From the NCBI RefSeq assembly GCF_031877795.1, contig NC_133937.1:18193501-18257500 (forward strand): a stretch of 64,000 nt of DNA, read 5' to 3'. The translations under genes and the position numbers were made by a program. Source of the stretch: Strix aluco (Eukaryota; Chordata; Aves; Strigiformes; Strigidae). The notes below the pieces were generated by a model. It searched no databases. It was given only the letters and a program-made list of their open reading frames with translations, and was not told the DNA's origin. This document shows, piece by piece, positions 50,701 to 59,600 of this stretch (positions are counted from its first letter, which is position 1; each line of letters starts with the position of its first letter).

Positions 50701-53700
50701 ACTACAACACACTTATTTCACAGAATCATAGAGCAGTTTGGGTTGGAAGTGACCTTCAGAGGTCATCTTGTCCAACTGCCCAGCAATGAGCAGGGACATC
50801 TTCAACTAGATCAACTAGACCAGAGCCCTGTCCAACCTGACCTTGAACGTTTCCAGGGATGGGGCATCTACAACCTCTCTGGGTAACCTGTTCCAGTATT
50901 TCACTACCCTCATCATAACAAATTTCTTCCTCCTATGTAGTCTGAATCTACTGTCTTTAGTTTAAAACCCCTTGTCCTATCATAACAGGCCCTGCTAAAA
51001 TGTTTGTCTCCATCTTTCTTATAAGCCCCCTTTAAGTACTGAAAGGCTGCAGTAAGGTCTCCCCAGAGCCTTCTCTTCCCCAAGTCAAATAACCCCAACT
51101 CTCTCGGCCTTTCTTCACAGGAGAGGTGTTCCATCCCTCTGATCATTTTTGTGGCCTCTGGACCCGCTCCAACAGGTCCATGTCTTTCCTGGGCTAAGGG
51201 CTCCAGAGCTGGACACAGGACTACAGGTGGGGTCTCACCAGAGCAGAGTAGAGGGGGAGAATCTCCTCCCTCGACCTGCTGGCCACACTTCTCTTGATGC
51301 AGCTCAGGATTCGGTTGGCCTTCTGGGCTGTGAGTGCACACTGTCAGCTCACGTCCAGCTTTTCATCCACCAGTACCTCCAAGTCCTCAGCAGAGCTGCT
51401 CTCAATCCCTTCATTCCCCAGCCTGCACCGATACTGGGGGTTGCCTTGACCCATGTACAGGACCTTGCACTTGGCCCCGTTGAACTTCATGAGGTTCACA
51501 CGGGCCCACTTCTCAAACTTGTCCAGGTCCCCCTGAATGGCATCCCTTCCCTCACGTACGTCAACCGCACCACTCAGGTTGATGTTGTCTGCAAACTTGC
51601 TGAGGGTGCACTCAATCCCGCTGCCTATGTCACTGATGAAGATGTTAAACAGTACCGGTCCCAGTACAGACCCCTGAGGGACACCACTTGTCACTGATCT
51701 CCATCTGGACATTGAGCCGTTGACCACTACACTCTGGATGCGACCATCCAACCAATTCCTCATCCACCAAACAGTTCATCCATCAAACCCATCTCTCTCC
51801 AATTTAGAGAGAAGGATGTAGTGGGGGATTGTGTCAAAGGCCTCACAGAAGTCCAGATAGACGACATGATGTAGCCACTCCATCATAGAAGGCCACTAGG
51901 TTGGTCAGGCAGGACTTGCCCTTGATGAAGCCATGTTGGCTGTCTCAAATCACCTGTTCTCCATGTGCCTTAGCACAGCTTCCAGGAGGATCTGTTCCAT
52001 GATCTTCCCAGGCACAGAGGTGAGGCTGACAGGTCGGTAGTTCCCAGGGGCCTTCTTTCTACCCTTTTTAAAAATGGGTGCAATGTTTCCCTTTTTTCAG
52101 TCACCAGGGACCTCACCTGACTGCCACAACTTTCCAAATATCATGGAGAGTGGCTTGGCAACTGCACCAGCCAATTCCCTCAGGACTCTGGGATGCATCC
52201 CATCAGGTCTTATAGACTTATGTATGTATGTATGGTCACAAACCTGGATCTTCTCTTATAGTAGGAGGAATTTTGCTCCTCCAGTCCCCATCTTGCAGTC
52301 CATCCACTCGAGAGGTGTGGGAAGAGAGACTGCCACAGAAGACTGAGGCAAAAATGTTGTTGAGTACCTCAGCCTTCTCCTTGTCCACCGTTACCAATTT
52401 GCCAGTCTTGTTCATTGCAGGGGTACACTTTCTTTGACCTTCCTTTTCTGGCTGACACACCTGTAGAAGCCCTTCTTATTATGCTTTGCATCCCCTGCCA
52501 AGTTCAGCTCCAGGTGCACCTTGGCCTTCCTGACCCCATTCCTACACAACCAGGCAGTGCCCCTATACTCTCCCCAGGATACCTGTTCCTGCTTTCACTG
52601 TCTTTGCATTTCCTTCTTGCCATTTAGTTTGACCAGCAGGTCTCAATTCATCCATGCCAGTCTCTTGCCTTCCTTTCCTGATTTCTTACACATGGGGATC
52701 AAGAGCTGTTGTGCTGTATGGAAAGAGTCCTTACAGATCTGCAAGCTATGTTCTGCTCCCTTGTCCCTGAGGCAGTTTACCAGGGGGTCCTACTAACTCC
52801 TTGAAGAGCTGGAATTTTGCTTCCCTAAAATTCAGGGTCCTGACTCTACTCTTCACCTGACCCATATCACTTAGGACTGTGAACTCCACCAGTGCATCAT
52901 CACTGCAGCCCAGGCTGCCTTCAATCTTGACATCACTGATTAGCTCATTTGCACTGGTGACCAACAGGTTCAGTATTGCATCCCGTGTGGTTGGGCTGTC
53001 TATTACCTGGCTTAAGAAGTTATCCTCAATTTGAGAACAGCAATAAGGTCTTCAGTGCAAGGAGGTGGGTAATGACTGCTACAAGGGGAATGTGCAGGAG
53101 AAGGTCTACAAAAGCCAATTCTTTGTGTATATATAGCAGAACACAGTAAAAAAGTGGGGTTTTGGAATGTGGTGAAGAGGTGCTATTGTTCAGAAATTAT
53201 GGATATGGATTTGCACGTGGGCAAGATGACTAAAATTACTCACGTTTAAAGAAACTCAATCTTATACTGCAAAGGGAAATGGGACAAAAAGAGCACAAAG
53301 CACATTTCAAGCTTTGTCGTATTGATCACAATATCACAATGCACTGCCCAATCCCCCGCCAAATCAAATCCCCTCTCAAGGGCCACTTAATTTCCTGCAT
53401 TTCTTTTCCCATTTGTCAGTATATGAAATTCAAAACTGCAACCACACATCTTAAAATCATTTGGAGTAGACAACTGAAATTATATCCACCCCACCTCTAC
53501 TGCCCAGCTTCTGGACTGCTACTCATGGAAAAAAAAAAAAATTAAAATCCCTCCATTAGATAAAGTTCCCCTACTAAGGAGGAAACAACATCACTGTTTA
53601 AACAAAGTTACTTCCTTCCCTTCCACACACATAATCCTTTGTCAAGAAGCCCAGTTGCTGTATGTGTACTTGAGAAGTTCCTCCCTTGTATCATTCACCA

Positions 53701-56656
53701 CCTCCTCTTTTTCCCTACTCCTCTCCTCCTCCTCCTCCTCGCACAGGTTTTGCACTAATATTCCCAGCCTCTGTTCACTTACATTGCTTTACACCTCCTC
53801 GCCTTTTTAATTTACTACTGAAACAAGTTTTGACCACAGTCTTAGCACTATATATTCAATATTCTGCTCTTTCCCATTGTGAAAGTTCCAGGGATTACTG
53901 AATTTCAGCCAGTTGCATTTTAACTCATTTTGTCTCTCTTAAACATTTGCCTTCCTGAAGTTCAGCAGATGCCTTAGAGGCCTCTCAGCATTTCAGTCCT
54001 GACATCAGGAGCTTATGAATACACTCAAAAGTTAGTTTCATCCTATTTAGCTCAATTTCATTGATGTTCCAAAATTACTATCTGGTCTCACTGACAACTC
54101 AATATACCTTATGTATGAGGAAGTGCTTCACTTCCATTTCCAAGAATTCTTGCTATTGTTATTACAGTAGACAATGGACTAGGTAAATGCTTTACCCTAT
54201 ATTCAGGTAACAGTTCATCAGCCTCTTGCAATTTGTGTATCCCAATGACTATCTCCTCCTCTTTTTGTTCTCCCCGAATTTTTACAGTATGAGTCCCTTT
54301 TATTCCCTTTTTGAGGGTCCTTTACCTAAATTTATTCATTCCACTCATCACAGAGTTAAGTATTACTGGTACTAGCAACTAAGCAGGCTCATAGAAGTCT
54401 CTATCTCTCATCCCAGGAAAATACAGGAACTTCCCTCCTTAACATTATACAGCTTTTTATATTATTATTTTTCCCATTACAACAAGGCTCAGTTCCCACA
54501 TGCCAATTCTAATTCTGAAGCTTATACTTGCAGAAAAAATGACAAATCTGCATTGGATTGACATGGCCCACCTTGACATGCCAGTGTCTCTATTTCATAC
54601 AATGCCTCCCTGTCTTAACAGCTGTCACTGGAAAAGCCAGCTCAACATTCTTCTTAACTTCAAGAATTTAACGAAAAATCCAGAGTCCAATTCTTTGTTT
54701 AAGATAAGATTAGTTTCTGTAACCACAAAACATAAAAATAACAAGATAAGTGAGAAGTGATAAAACCCACTGTCCAGCAATCCTTCTGCCAAAATACTAC
54801 ATGACTAACTATACTATTAATACAGTTCTTTTGCTACGAGAATAATTAAACCTTGCAAACTTCCTCTCTGCCATACATGCACTTTAGGCAAGGTATTCAC
54901 ATGATCAGACCACTAGAAAACCAAGTTGTCTTTATCAATGAGGAATTTAAGCATTATGGAGGCAAAGGCATTCTAGACAGTTTTTTCCAAAATGCTGAGA
55001 CAGATTAAGGATCTAATTTTCAGAACATTTCTGGCTTTTCACTCAGCTGATTGAGGCTGAAATAAACATAGCATTTAGCTCAAGGCATTAGAAAGAATAG
55101 ATGTGGCCAGGAGTTTAGTCTAGGATGCCAGGAAAACTCATTTTGAGACACGGTCATACCTGAGCTGTCCCATTGCAGGCATGGTTTTGGGAATCTGAAA
55201 TACCTAGAGACATGGAGCTGCAAAGTTCTTACCTATCTGGAGAGGGTCTTTGACAGCCCTCACCCGGAACAGCTGCTCCCCTCGCTGGAACTCATCTGCA
55301 CTGCCATTTGCCAAACACGAATACAATCTGCAAGAGATACACATAGCATGTCAAGATCAGCCTGTTTTTGAGAACTTCACAGTATTATCCTCTTGCATTC
55401 TTCGTTGACATGGCTTTTGAAAAATCCTTACTATCTTCACCTTTAAGCTGAAGTCCGGCTCTTTTCTGCCATTTCTCCATTACAATTCAACCATAAAAAT
55501 TGTTAGTCTTTTCCTAAATGGGTTTGTGTATAGCCATGGGTAGTTCTAGGAATTTCAACCTAAGGCTCTGAAATACGTTCATAGCCTAAAATTAAGCTTT
55601 TATATACAGTGTAATATCAATTCAAGGTCCAATGTTAGTATTCCACAGTAAAAACTCCTCGTACTCATGTGCTTATGTGAGGTTCTTTCACACCTGTGCT
55701 CATCAGTATAATGAACATGTACAACCAGCTGGCTTGCTCTATTTCCCCACAGGTGATCTTATGGATTACATCAGCACTTCTAACATTACCTCCCCCATCC
55801 GATACAAGAACATTAGATGAATGCATCTAAGAACTTTCAGGATGATTTTTTCTAGAAGAGTGTAATATCACTACTTTGCAACAAAATTCTGAATGCCCAG
55901 TTACATGGATAGGCCTCCTATAGAATAAAAGCTTCAGCAAAAATACTTCAGTAAAAGATCGAAAACCACAGTTTTTGACTACGTACTCACACAATATATG
56001 TGGAAATATAAGAAATACAGTCATCTCTCTGTATCCACTCTGATCACTGATGTAGTCAGCAAATTCTGATTCTCCTACTTACACCAACAAAAGGCTTGCA
56101 CAGCATACCGACCCAGCCGTCCCTGGCAATTTCCAAACCCAGTTAAAGCTCTGACTCAAGCAACAGATTCAAACTGGCAAGAGTACTGCGTAAGACTAAC
56201 ATAGGGACAAAACTCTACAAACTAGTCACTGTCAGACAAATTAAAGGGTGCATTTATTCTGCTATCATTTACACACAGAACCTGCAAGTGTACATGCTTT
56301 TCCTGGGACATACGCAGGGCAGCTCACCCCAAAATAAAAACCCGTATTATAGCATATCCCACAGTAATCCATCCACGTATTACAAAATGCATATGAGAAC
56401 AGCAGAAGCAGCAAATATATGGACATCAAATGGACAACCATTCTCCTCTAGGGAACAGAACTTTTCCTTAAGCATCAGTGAAACAGAACTAGTATTCATT
56501 ACCTGATATCTTCCTCATTTTCTGGGAAACTCCAGAAGGCGATTCGAAGCTGCAGTTGCTCAGGCACTGGAGGATAAACTTTCTCCACCACCTCAAACGG
56601 AATGTGAAATGCAACCTGTTTTGCAGACAGTTCCACCAATGGGATCACCAGCCCAT
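17581..56656 (-). CDS. ZSWIM8: ZSWIM8, SWIM-type zinc finger E3 ligase receptor (25 of its coding exons; first exon outside window)
   Basis: ZSWIM8 (worm EBAX-1, fly Dora) is a Cullin-RING ubiquitin ligase substrate receptor. It triggers AGO degradation in target-directed microRNA decay and acts in neuronal protein quality control. Twenty-five exons, listed separately, join with consistent phases to 1,762 residues plus TGA. The vertebrate protein is about 1,840 residues, so only the short N-terminal exon is missing. Residues here count from the first whole codon at 56,654. The SWIM finger is C118-x-C120...C127-x-H129. An acidic, probably disordered linker lies near 655-700 and a Ser-rich run near 1113-1133. 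An Ala/Val-Thr-rich and His/Pro-rich stretch falls in 1321-1481, followed by a helical, highly conserved C-terminus. Introns are 181 bp to 8 kb. Most hold nothing recognisable beyond A runs; two hold CR1 LINEs. Confidence 0.95.
19065..19243 (-). CDS. ZSWIM8: ZSWIM8 penultimate coding exon
   Basis: 179 bp; starts with the last two bases of a Gly codon and ends at CAG before GTAATG. It encodes [19 protein letters not shown] through [14 protein letters not shown], part of the conserved C-terminal helical domain. Confidence 0.95.
20209..20328 (-). CDS. ZSWIM8: ZSWIM8 coding exon ([12 protein letters not shown])
   Basis: 120 bp, phase 1 at both ends (Gly codons split on each side). It encodes [16 protein letters not shown] and [18 protein letters not shown]. 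The length and sequence match the vertebrate family closely. Confidence 0.95.
21759..21932 (-). CDS. ZSWIM8: ZSWIM8 coding exon (STFPAIQG)
   Basis: 174 bp, donor TTG|GTAAGG. It encodes [17 protein letters not shown] and ends [10 protein letters not shown]. The 5' end is placed at an acceptor TTCAG before TAGGAAG because this closes the phase with the previous exon (A|TA, Ile). The exact joint is less certain than others, since this region varies between vertebrate isoforms. Confidence 0.85.
21933..24245 (-). other. ZSWIM8: ZSWIM8 intron, 2.3 kb
   Basis: No repeat family or additional exon is recognisable. The mammalian protein has a few extra residues at this junction in my recollection, so a small optional exon or donor extension could lie here, but I see no candidate that keeps the frame. 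Confidence 0.5.
24246..24414 (-). CDS. ZSWIM8: ZSWIM8 coding exon ([14 protein letters not shown])
   Basis: 169 bp, phase 0 start after a TTTTAG acceptor. It encodes [20 protein letters not shown] and a Pro/Val/Ser-rich, low-complexity stretch. The donor must be GCGA|GTAAG. Shifting it one base to GCGAG would put a TAG in frame, so the joint is decided by phase. Confidence 0.88.
25005..25487 (-). CDS. ZSWIM8: ZSWIM8 coding exon ([19 protein letters not shown])
   Basis: 483 bp, 161 whole codons. It opens with the highly conserved [17 protein letters not shown] and [15 protein letters not shown]. It then becomes low complexity (repeated Ala/Val/Thr, then His/Pro/Tyr-rich) and ends [16 protein letters not shown]. 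The second part is probably disordered and differs in length from mammals. Confidence 0.94.
25779..26002 (-). CDS. ZSWIM8: ZSWIM8 coding exon ([16 protein letters not shown])
   Basis: 224 bp. It encodes [19 protein letters not shown] through [13 protein letters not shown]. The 5' end is at TTAG|GGCAG rather than the CAG five bases further in, because only the former completes the Gly codon left by the previous exon. Confidence 0.93.
26765..27054 (-). CDS. ZSWIM8: ZSWIM8 coding exon ([17 protein letters not shown])
   Basis: 290 bp. It encodes [54 protein letters not shown] and SSHVSWITG. It is one of the best conserved parts of the protein. The donor is ACAG|GTTACA, with T at +3, weaker than its neighbours. 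Confidence 0.95.
27236..27458 (-). CDS. ZSWIM8: ZSWIM8 coding exon, Ser-rich linker
   Basis: 223 bp. It encodes [20 protein letters not shown], a GGW segment and a Ser run ([21 protein letters not shown]), ending AKTVEVGR. It is probably a disordered, phosphorylatable linker between helical domains. The internal ATG at its 5' end is not a start codon, since coding continues upstream. Confidence 0.95.
28224..28376 (-). CDS. ZSWIM8: ZSWIM8 coding exon, phase-symmetric (RPKKKHTG-like)
   Basis: 153 bp (51 codons), phase 1 at both ends. It encodes [32 protein letters not shown] and QKKKHTG. No long open frame flags it; it was found from splice signals (GCAG acceptor, CACACAG|GTAGGA donor) and resemblance to the mammalian protein. 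Skipping would keep the frame. Confidence 0.9.
29158..29389 (-). CDS. ZSWIM8: ZSWIM8 coding exon ([17 protein letters not shown])
   Basis: 232 bp, phase 0 start after TTAAAG. It encodes [20 protein letters not shown] and then a variable Ser/Gln/Thr-rich linker ending ENFVEKNTQ. The polypyrimidine region of its acceptor contains an unbroken run of 21 C (plus-strand G run at 29412-29432). Confidence 0.94.
29412..29432 (+). repeat. G21 homopolymer inside a ZSWIM8 acceptor region
   Basis: Twenty-one consecutive G on the + strand, read as C21 in the ZSWIM8 transcript. It starts 23 nt upstream of the exon at 29389 and extends to 43 nt upstream, so it forms part of the pyrimidine tract. Confidence 0.85.
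30687..30811 (-). CDS. ZSWIM8: ZSWIM8 coding exon ([17 protein letters not shown])
   Basis: 125 bp. It encodes [20 protein letters not shown] and [20 protein letters not shown]. The acceptor is CTGCAG and the donor AAG|GTTAGT. The helical sequence is nearly identical to the mammalian family. Confidence 0.95.
31713..31811 (-). CDS. ZSWIM8: ZSWIM8 coding exon with two possible acceptors
   Basis: 99 bp using the acceptor TTTCAG at 31812-31813, giving [17 protein letters not shown] through [10 protein letters not shown] second acceptor CTACAG would start the exon at 31796 and drop five residues while keeping the frame. I prefer the longer form because mammalian ZSWIM8 has VVSPTG here. Confidence 0.88.
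32381..32564 (-). CDS. ZSWIM8: ZSWIM8 coding exon ([20 protein letters not shown])
   Basis: 184 bp, phase 0 start. It encodes [38 protein letters not shown] and [14 protein letters not shown]. The donor is CCAG|GTACTG. The segment is strongly conserved, helical and cysteine-containing. Confidence 0.95.
33869..34048 (-). CDS. ZSWIM8: ZSWIM8 coding exon ([13 protein letters not shown])
   Basis: 180 bp, 60 whole codons. It encodes [40 protein letters not shown] and [16 protein letters not shown]. The open frame continues upstream past the acceptor, but that part is intronic: joining at CAG|GGC directly follows the PPTK end of the preceding exon. Confidence 0.95.
34990..35121 (-). CDS. ZSWIM8: ZSWIM8 coding exon ([18 protein letters not shown])
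   Basis: 132 bp, 44 codons, phase 0 at both ends. It encodes [20 protein letters not shown] and [17 protein letters not shown]. It resembles a tetratricopeptide-like helical pair and is well conserved. The acceptor is TTGCAG and the donor AAG|GTAGAG. Confidence 0.95.
35926..36934 (-). CDS. ZSWIM8: ZSWIM8 largest coding exon: conserved block plus acidic linker
   Basis: 1,009 bp, 336 whole codons plus one base. The first about 55 residues are conserved ([36 protein letters not shown]). A long probably disordered linker follows, with [30 protein letters not shown] and YFSEGPEPS motifs. It closes with an acidic run of Asp/Glu before [12 protein letters not shown]. The internal ATG at 36817-36819 is not a start. 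Confidence 0.95.
36935..39367 (-). other. ZSWIM8: ZSWIM8 intron, 2.4 kb
   Basis: AT-rich, with no exon, repeat family or RNA gene that I recognise on either strand. Confidence 0.6.
39368..39543 (-). CDS. ZSWIM8: ZSWIM8 coding exon ([19 protein letters not shown])
   Basis: 176 bp, phase 0 start. It encodes [40 protein letters not shown] and LDPTISPQ. The last Arg codon is split AG|G with the following exon. It is nearly identical to the mammalian sequence. Confidence 0.95.
40397..40598 (-). CDS. ZSWIM8: ZSWIM8 coding exon ([17 protein letters not shown])
   Basis: 202 bp. It encodes [40 protein letters not shown] and [19 protein letters not shown]. The first T completes a Ser codon from the preceding exon. 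The donor is CAG|GTATTC. Confidence 0.95.
40959..41079 (-). CDS. ZSWIM8: ZSWIM8 coding exon ([18 protein letters not shown])
   Basis: 121 bp. It encodes [20 protein letters not shown] and [17 protein letters not shown]. The first two bases (AT) complete an Asp codon. A CR1 LINE fragment begins about 175 bp upstream on the transcript side. Confidence 0.94.
41255..42060 (+). mobile_element. CR1 LINE fragment, diverged, antisense to ZSWIM8
   Basis: Starts in the reverse transcriptase at the position of the FADDTKLGG-like motif (here degraded to IDNTKLGD) and runs through the conserved text ACCTCATGAAGTTCA and CCCCATGCATCAGTACAG. It then passes a TGGCACTGG...CTGTATCCAGCTTTGGG block and a GGAGGTTGGAGA block like the CR1 3' region. 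It has many stops and indels, so it is an old, dead copy. It lies on the strand opposite the host gene, in the intron before exon 40959-41079. Boundaries are approximate. Confidence 0.8.
42349..42430 (-). CDS. ZSWIM8: ZSWIM8 coding exon ([16 protein letters not shown])
   Basis: 82 bp, phase 0 start after TTTCAG. It encodes [20 protein letters not shown] and NTVCGAP. The donor is CCAG|GTAACC. It is short and easily missed but fits the frame of both neighbours. Confidence 0.93.
42431..45227 (-). other. ZSWIM8: ZSWIM8 intron, 2.8 kb
   Basis: AT-rich sequence with no exon, RNA gene or repeat family recognised on either strand. Confidence 0.6.
45228..45335 (-). CDS. ZSWIM8: ZSWIM8 coding exon ([20 protein letters not shown])
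   Basis: 108 bp, 36 whole codons. It encodes [20 protein letters not shown] and [16 protein letters not shown], the helical segment right after the SWIM finger. The acceptor is TTCAG and the donor CAG|GTAAAA. Confidence 0.95.
45336..47101 (-). other. ZSWIM8: ZSWIM8 intron, 1.8 kb
   Basis: AT-rich intron directly after the SWIM exon. No additional feature was recognised. Confidence 0.6.
47102..47274 (-). CDS. ZSWIM8: ZSWIM8 coding exon with the SWIM zinc finger
   Basis: 173 bp. It encodes [31 protein letters not shown] and the SWIM finger. The finger's CxC is at 47162-47170 and its CxH at 47135-47143, spaced by six residues. All four zinc ligands are present. SWIM fingers bind nucleic acid or protein partners, and in ZSWIM proteins this one defines the family. 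The donor is AAT|GTAGGC, a weak match to consensus. Confidence 0.96.
51344..51763 (-). pseudogene. CR1 reverse transcriptase fragment (longest remaining open piece)
   Basis: About 139 codons of the CR1 reverse transcriptase. Visible motifs are [30 protein letters not shown] and LSKFADN, in the usual order. The catalytic Asp pair is reduced to Asp-Asn. Open reading is lost on both sides by frame changes, so this is a relic rather than a gene. The plus-strand open frame over the same bases is its shadow. Confidence 0.85.
52746..52964 (-). pseudogene. CR1 ORF2 fragment, endonuclease end
   Basis: Encodes [20 protein letters not shown] and [20 protein letters not shown], the link between endonuclease and reverse transcriptase in avian CR1 ORF2. 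It is interrupted by stops soon after, toward the RT domain. Confidence 0.8.
55233..55327 (-). CDS. ZSWIM8: ZSWIM8 coding exon ([18 protein letters not shown])
   Basis: 95 bp. Its first A completes an Arg codon. It encodes [20 protein letters not shown] and [10 protein letters not shown], leading directly into the SWIM exon. The acceptor is TTGCAG and the donor TAG|GTAAGA. Confidence 0.94.
56503..56656 (-). CDS. ZSWIM8: ZSWIM8 second coding exon (most 5' in window)
   Basis: 154 bp, beginning with the last two bases of a codon after a CTAG acceptor. It encodes [38 protein letters not shown] and [11 protein letters not shown]. In the mammalian protein this follows an acidic N-terminal exon of about 70 residues, which is absent here. 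The region lies close to the described elongin/cullin-binding part of EBAX proteins, but I cannot point to the box residues with confidence. Confidence 0.94.
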
Positions 56657-59600
56657 CTAGCAAAACAAGACACAAAATGCAATTAGCCATTCAGAGAACA
56701 AAACTCATGAGAGGTTAAAGAGATCAGAGCAGGCAGCTCTTCTACCTCCTCTCTTATCTCACCAAGTTCAAGGACCAATTTTGATAGACAGTAAAAGGCA
56801 GCACAGAAATTTTCTAAAGAATTGCCTGCCAACTTTATGTTTGTTTTCAGATGCCTAGGGCATGGGTACACATTCCTAAAGAAAAACAATCCTTTGTCAG
56901 GAGAGCTATATTAGCCTAGCAGACATCAGTGACTCAAACTTTGCCTCCTGACAAAACTGAAGCCATTTAGCAAGGCTTAAGGTAACCAAATATTTTTCCC
57001 ACACTTCTGCTAGAACATGGCACCAACATCCTGTGAATGCTAGGTGATTACACAGAGAAGAAATATGACAGTGTATATGCACAAGACAGCAATGGAAAGG
57101 TTATCCAGGAACCTTAGTATTGACTTTTTTGGTAACATTCAGTATTCAGCTATTTACAAGATTTTAATTTCAAATAGTATTTGTTGTTTTATCCCCCTCA
57201 GCACCACCTTTCATATGATATCTGTCTCTATGTTTCAAGTTCTTTACAGAAGCAACTGGGAATTCATGTGCTTGTACAGTGCTGACTACACTGAGCCCAA
57301 GAGGATCTTAACTGAAGTCACCAAGAGTTTTATACAAATACATTTAACCACCACCTTTCTATCAAACTAGCTTCACTTTTTATGTGTTTAAGCACAGATG
57401 AGGATTTCTTATCATCAGGCTATGGGAGCCTTATGTTTATGCTTTGCTCTGAGCTAGATTACACGCTACACAAAATGCCAGACTTGTCTTATCTGCAAGC
57501 ACCTCACTGCTTTATTGCGATCACTTCCTGATCCATCACTACAGCAGCCTTGGTTCTCCCATCTTCCAAACCCTGTTGCCAAGAGCCTAATTAATTCAGT
57601 TTCAGATATTCAATGTTATGTCTCTTCACCTCCCTAACCAGCTTCTAAAACACCACTGGAAGCCAGAATGTAAACCAATCTGGCCCTCAGCTTTCCTTCC
57701 CCACCGGCCTCCAGGCAACATATCAAAGGAAAACTTAAGCCCTGATGTCAGTAAGGCTTTCTCACCCTCTGCCTAGAGACACCCTCCAGTCCAAACAGCT
57801 GGGAAACAGATAGGAAAGGAGAGGGCTTTGAAAGCGCATGCACACAGCAAAGCAGCCAACATCTCCCCCAGTACTGAGCCGACCTGTCAAATTGAAGGAT
57901 TACATAAATATGGAAAGAAAATATAGTTTTCAAACATCCACATTTATGGTTTTTTGATTGCAGTGAAATTAGGTTCATTAGGCAGCATTCCCTTCTCCCA
58001 GATAGTAATTTTTTTTACCATCAGGATTGTTTCTCTATCAACAGTGACTTTTACTCTATGTTATAGACAGAGCCTCTGTTTTACAGTGCCATAATCCCAT
58101 CCACAAATGCGAACAGATTGTAAAATGAACAATGGAAAAGTAGAGCGTCCCTTTGATAAACAAGATTTTGGCAGAAAAGTAATCTCATTTCCACTTTCGA
58201 CAATCAGAAAAGGTGTAAAGCTTTCATCAGGTCAGTAAAAAAAAATAAATTACTTTTTAATTACTAAGAAAAAATTACTGGTTTTAATTAGTGCAACACA
58301 GTCAATTTAAATATCATTGCTGCTACTACTGTAATAGTAGATACTACAGAAGGTCCAAACTGAGGCACTTGAATACTTGAAACTGCTCTGAGCAACAAAA
58401 GGAGAGGTATTTCTTGTGGTTTTAACTGCACTTTTTGTATAGAGGCACTTTATCCAAGTCTTTCATCACACAGTACTAGAAAAGACATAACACCTAAACA
58501 ACCTCTACAAGGTACAAGACTCAAAAAAGACTTCAGTACCAGGTGAAACACCTGCACATTCTTCAAAGAGCTACAAGCCTGCAGCCTGGACAGTTTTCCT
58601 TTTCACAAGGATTTGGTGCTGGGTATGAAGGTTAGATTAGAAATGCTAAAGACAGACTAAGTTGACAAAAAAGCAGCAAAGGCAAATGCATTCTGCTTAT
58701 TATTCTACCAGTACATCTTACTCTTCAAAATACTTTACTTACTGTTGCAATGGACTAGGACACACATACTATCAGTTACTAGTTCTCAATGGTACCAGCA
58801 GAGTAGCAATGGTGCCAGGAGCAGTAGAATGATCCTTGCAACTACCCTCCAATCTCTCCATTATACAGTGTAGCTGTTCTCTTTCAAGCTAAACTAAACT
58901 GGCTCAAGAAAAATACTTTGACAAGTGTTACTGAAATTACCTGTCCAGAGAAAACATTTCTTCCAAGTGGGAAGACAACACAAGCCCTCCTCATCTGCTG
59001 CAGTACAAATCAGCCAGCTTGATTTTAACAATTTTACACAGGCTGACTTTGCATTGAACTCATTAACTGATTCTTCAGCTGTACTGTGTTAGTAGCAATC
59101 AGCAGAAGACAGGTGGCCAATTATCTGGCATATCATAACCCACAGTCAGACATTCACAGCACATAGCTTAGACGTTTTCAGAATAAGCTGAAAGCAGTCA
59201 AACCTGGTGGGGAAAAAATAATCTGAAAAGCAATAATGTTATCTAGAAGACCATGCATCTTTCTAAAATGCTGTATTTTCTATAAGAAAAAAGAGATGTG
59301 GGAAAGAAATAGTAGGCAATAACTGTAAAGTAGAAAATAATTGTTCAATGATACTTTAAGGGAGGGTGTATTCACAGTAGCTAATGACACACAATGTAAA
59401 TACTAAAATTAAGAAGTTTAACTGCCCTATTTTCAAGGGGGTAGTCCCCTATGTAGCCAAGGTGAGACACTTATCTTGAATGTGACTCCGAGCATCAGAG
59501 GGTCTTTTCCTGTTAGGCCTCCTGTAAAGTCAGCTGGACAGTCTGAGTTAGGTGCTTTTAAATTAAACTCTGAATACTCTCCTTTGAGTCCTAAACAAAA

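Larger units (their letters stand above)
50719..53036 (-). mobile_element. CR1 LINE, 5'-truncated, about 2.3 kb, same strand as ZSWIM8
   Basis: On the minus strand it starts in the endonuclease end of ORF2 ([28 protein letters not shown]-like). It continues through the pre-RT region ([15 protein letters not shown]), the RT palm motif ([20 protein letters not shown]) and the C-terminal [15 protein letters not shown]. It finishes in the typical CR1 3' UTR whose plus-strand form reads GTTTGGGTTGGAAGTGACC. The end is a CACAGAATCATAGAG copy of the 3' terminal repeat. The RT active site FADD reads FADN (Asn codon at 51584-51586). Frame shifts and stops break the ORF in several places, so it cannot move. 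There is no 5' UTR or ORF1, as is usual for truncated CR1. Confidence 0.95.
47275..55232 (-). other. ZSWIM8: ZSWIM8 intron, 8 kb, hosting a CR1 element
   Basis: The largest complete intron of the gene in this window. Apart from the CR1 copy at about 50.7-53.0 kb I see only unique AT-rich sequence and a pyrimidine-rich patch at 53,690-53,745. Confidence 0.7.

Noticed and set aside
51149..51697. 182-codon open frame on the plus strand
   Set aside because: It is the antisense shadow of the CR1 reverse transcriptase and matches no protein family.
52210..52232. TATG tandem repeat as an independent microsatellite locus
   Set aside because: Only a few units, located inside the CR1 copy; too short to list separately.
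53690..53750. CCTCCT-rich tract ending in CACAGG, looking like a plus-strand splice acceptor
   Set aside because: No open frame with family resemblance follows; it is simple pyrimidine-rich sequence inside a minus-strand intron.
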